From the NCBI GenBank assembly GCA_964555625.1, contig CAZKTE010000040.1:1-16440 (forward strand): 16,440 nt of DNA, read 5' to 3'. Numbering within the stretch: the stretch's first letter is position 1; every line of letters begins with the position of its first letter. Both the position numbers and the translations under genes were made by a program. Shown here piece by piece: positions 14,970 to 16,440 of the stretch. This stretch comes from CAZJKE01 sp964555625 (GTDB lineage: Bacteria > Planctomycetota > Phycisphaerae > Phycisphaerales > SM1A02). The notes beneath the pieces were generated by a model. That model saw nothing but the letters and a program-made list of their open reading frames with translations, did not search any database and was not told the DNA's origin.

Positions 14970-16440
14970 CAGGCCACACCATCGATGGCGGAGAGATCGG
15001 GCGCGGCATCCGAGATGCCAGCTGCCACCTCGTACATGCGCGCAGCGCGCAACATTGTGGAGTCGTTGAACCAGGCTGCCTGGAGTTGGAGGCCAATGGG
15101 CAGCGGCGTGCCGTGCTCTTTGCTCATTCCGCACGGGAGCGACATGCCGGGAATGCCAGCGATGTTCGTGTTGGCCGTGTAAACGTCGCAGAGGTACATG
15201 GAGATTGGGTCGGCCTTTGCGCCGAGTTCAAAGGCGACGGTGGGACTCGCCGGCCCGGCGATGACGTCGCACTGCTCGAATGCTGCCTTGTACTCACGGC
15301 AGATCAACCGCCGCACCTTCAGGGCGGTGTTGTAGTAGGCGTCGTAGTACCCGGCGCTGAGCACGTACGTGCCGAGCATGATGCGACGTCGAACCTCGGC
15401 GCCGAACCCCTCGGCACGGCTGCGCGCGTAGAGATCGAAGAGATCCCCATTTGCCTCGCTGGTGCGATGACCGTATCGAATCCCGTCGTAACGGGCGAGG
15501 TTGCTGGAGGCCTCGGCCGGGGCGAGCACGTAGTAGGTTGAGATGCCCACGTCGATCAGGGGCAGGTCCACCTCGACGATCGTCGCGCCGAGTTTGCGGA
15601 AGACGTCGATCGCTGACGCGATCGCCTCGTTGACTGCCGGTTCATTGCGATCGTCGAGAAACTGCGATGGCACGCCGACCCGCAGAGCATTGATTGGTTG
15701 ATCGAGGTCCTTCATGAAGTCCGGCACATCACCTGGGGAGGACGTCGAGTCACGCTCGTCGAATCCGCAGATCGTCGACATCATGAGCGCCGCGTCCGTC
15801 ACGTCGTTGGTGAACGGACCGATTTGGTCGAGGCTTGATGCGAAGGCGACCAGCCCCCAGCGACTGGCGAGCCCGTACGTGGGCTTGACGCCCACGACTC
15901 CACACAGCGATGCGGGCTGGCGAATGGACCCGCCGGTGTCGCTGCCAATGCTCGCAAGCGCAAACCCTGCCGACACGGCCGCGGCGCTGCCGCCGCTGCT
16001 TCCTCCGGGGACCCGACTCGTGTCCCAAGGGTTGCGAGTCGGTCCCCAGGCGCAATGCTCGGTCGACGATCCCATCGCGAACTCATCGCAGTTGGTCTTG
16101 CCTACCAGGACCGCGCCTGCTGCCTCGAGTCGCTCGACGACGCAGGCATCAAATGGACTCTGGTAGCCCTCGAGCATTCGCGAGCCACAGGTCGTCGTGC
16201 CGCTGCGCGTGGCGATGTTGTCCTTGATGGCGATGGGCACACCACAGAGCGGCCCGGGATCCTCGCCAGCGGCGACGCGCTGGTCAATCGATGCGGCCCG
16301 CCCCATCGCCTCCTCGGTCCAGGTCTCGTGAAAGGCGTTGATGGTTCCGTCCTGATTGCTGCAGCGCTCAAGCCGAGACTCGGTTGCGGCGATCGCTGTT
16401 GTGTCCCCGCCGCGGACTGCTGCTGCCAGCGCTCGTGTAG
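14969..16440 (-). CDS. gatA: Glutamyl-/aspartyl-tRNA(Gln/Asn) amidotransferase subunit A (5' end outside window)
   Basis: GatA is the amidase subunit of GatCAB, which converts Glu-tRNA(Gln) or Asp-tRNA(Asn) to the amide form using glutamine. The amidase signature is clear: LCGVPIAIKDN carries the catalytic lysine (codon at 16225-16223), VPGGSSGGSAAA the cis-serine, and GSDTGGSIRQPA the nucleophilic serine. The lysine/cis-serine/serine spacing of 75 and 24 residues matches the known enzymes. Although ATG occurs at 16306, the frame stays open to 16440 and encodes a normal GatA N-terminus (TRALAAAVRGGDTT, then SRLERC and INAF). The real start should lie only about seven codons beyond the edge, judged against the known catalytic-lysine position. 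The stop overlaps the start of the ROK gene. Confidence 0.95.
   Translation of the reverse strand, partial: TRALAAAVRGGDTTAIAATESRLERCSNQDGTINAFHETWTEEAMGRAASIDQRVAAGEDPGPLCGVPIAIKDNIATRSGTTTCGSRMLEGYQSPFDACVVERLEAAGAVLVGKTNCDEFAMGSSTEHCAWGPTRNPWDTSRVPGGSSGGSAAAVSAGFALASIGSDTGGSIRQPASLCGVVGVKPTYGLASRWGLVAFASSLDQIGPFTNDVTDAALMMSTICGFDERDSTSSPGDVPDFMKDLDQPINALRVGVPSQFLDDRNEPAVNEAIASAIDVFRKLGATIVEVDLPLIDVGISTYYVLAPAEASSNLARYDGIRYGHRTSEANGDLFDLYARSRAEGFGAEVRRRIMLGTYVLSAGYYDAYYNTALKVRRLICREYKAAFEQCDVIAGPASPTVAFELGAKADPISMYLCDVYTANTNIAGIPGMSLPCGMSKEHGTPLPIGLQLQAAWFNDSTMLRAARMYEVAAGISDAAPDLSAIDGVA

Noticed and set aside
14970..15134. Upstream ATG for the ROK protein
   Set aside because: It would overlap gatA by 166 bases with unrelated residues; the TGATG overlap at 14969 places the family N-terminus exactly.
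13827..15182. Long plus-strand open frame antisense to the ROK, gatA and 7TM-HD genes
   Set aside because: The minus strand here encodes three clear families. The plus-strand frame has no recognisable motif and is explained by high GC with few stop codons.
16304..16306. Internal ATG as the gatA start
   Set aside because: The frame continues to the window edge and encodes a typical GatA N-terminus.

Overview
The window looks like chromosomal DNA of a planctomycete, probably of the Phycisphaerae or a relative. Three lineage markers support this. One gene combines two CxxCH cytochrome motifs with the DUF1549 and DUF1553 domains (PSCyt/PSD1). It is followed by an exported DUF1501 protein with a twin-arginine signal. 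A large secreted protein ends in a dockerin-like pair of repeats closing in 'WGDCP', a tail common in Phycisphaerae exported proteins. This placement comes from reading motifs, not from a database search.

Left edge (1-774): a truncated tRNA-Gly(GCC) and a small thiol peroxidase, both on the minus strand, then a short divergent intergenic region. Plus-strand block (775-8162): a secreted multidomain zinc metalloprotease with a C-terminal dockerin, then the PSCyt/DUF1549/DUF1553 protein and the DUF1501 protein, which overlap at stop and start. The spacing suggests one transcription unit of exported, probably degradative proteins.

Minus-strand block (8206-10606): four closely spaced genes, all with export signals, that look like an envelope metal-handling cluster. 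In transcription order they are a protein of four 62-residue repeats (each C-x25-C-C-x2-C), a small secreted peptide with seven cysteines in 15 residues, a lipoprotein carrying one HMA domain (GMxCxxC), and an outer-membrane beta-barrel protein. No ATPase, inner-membrane pump or regulator is visible with them. I do not recognise this set as a named system, and it is the best candidate here for something undescribed.

Right block (10659-16440): mutY (adenine DNA glycosylase) runs divergently from the metal cluster and converges on a minus-strand housekeeping group of gatA (5' end just outside the window), an atypical ROK-family protein whose start overlaps the gatA stop (TGATG), and a 7TM-HD protein of the PgpH type, the family of c-di-AMP phosphodiesterases. 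Rows counted by hand suggest this right part is richer in GC than the part left of about 9.3 kb. No CRISPR array, insertion sequence or prophage gene was seen, and no stretch over 300 bases lacks a gene.
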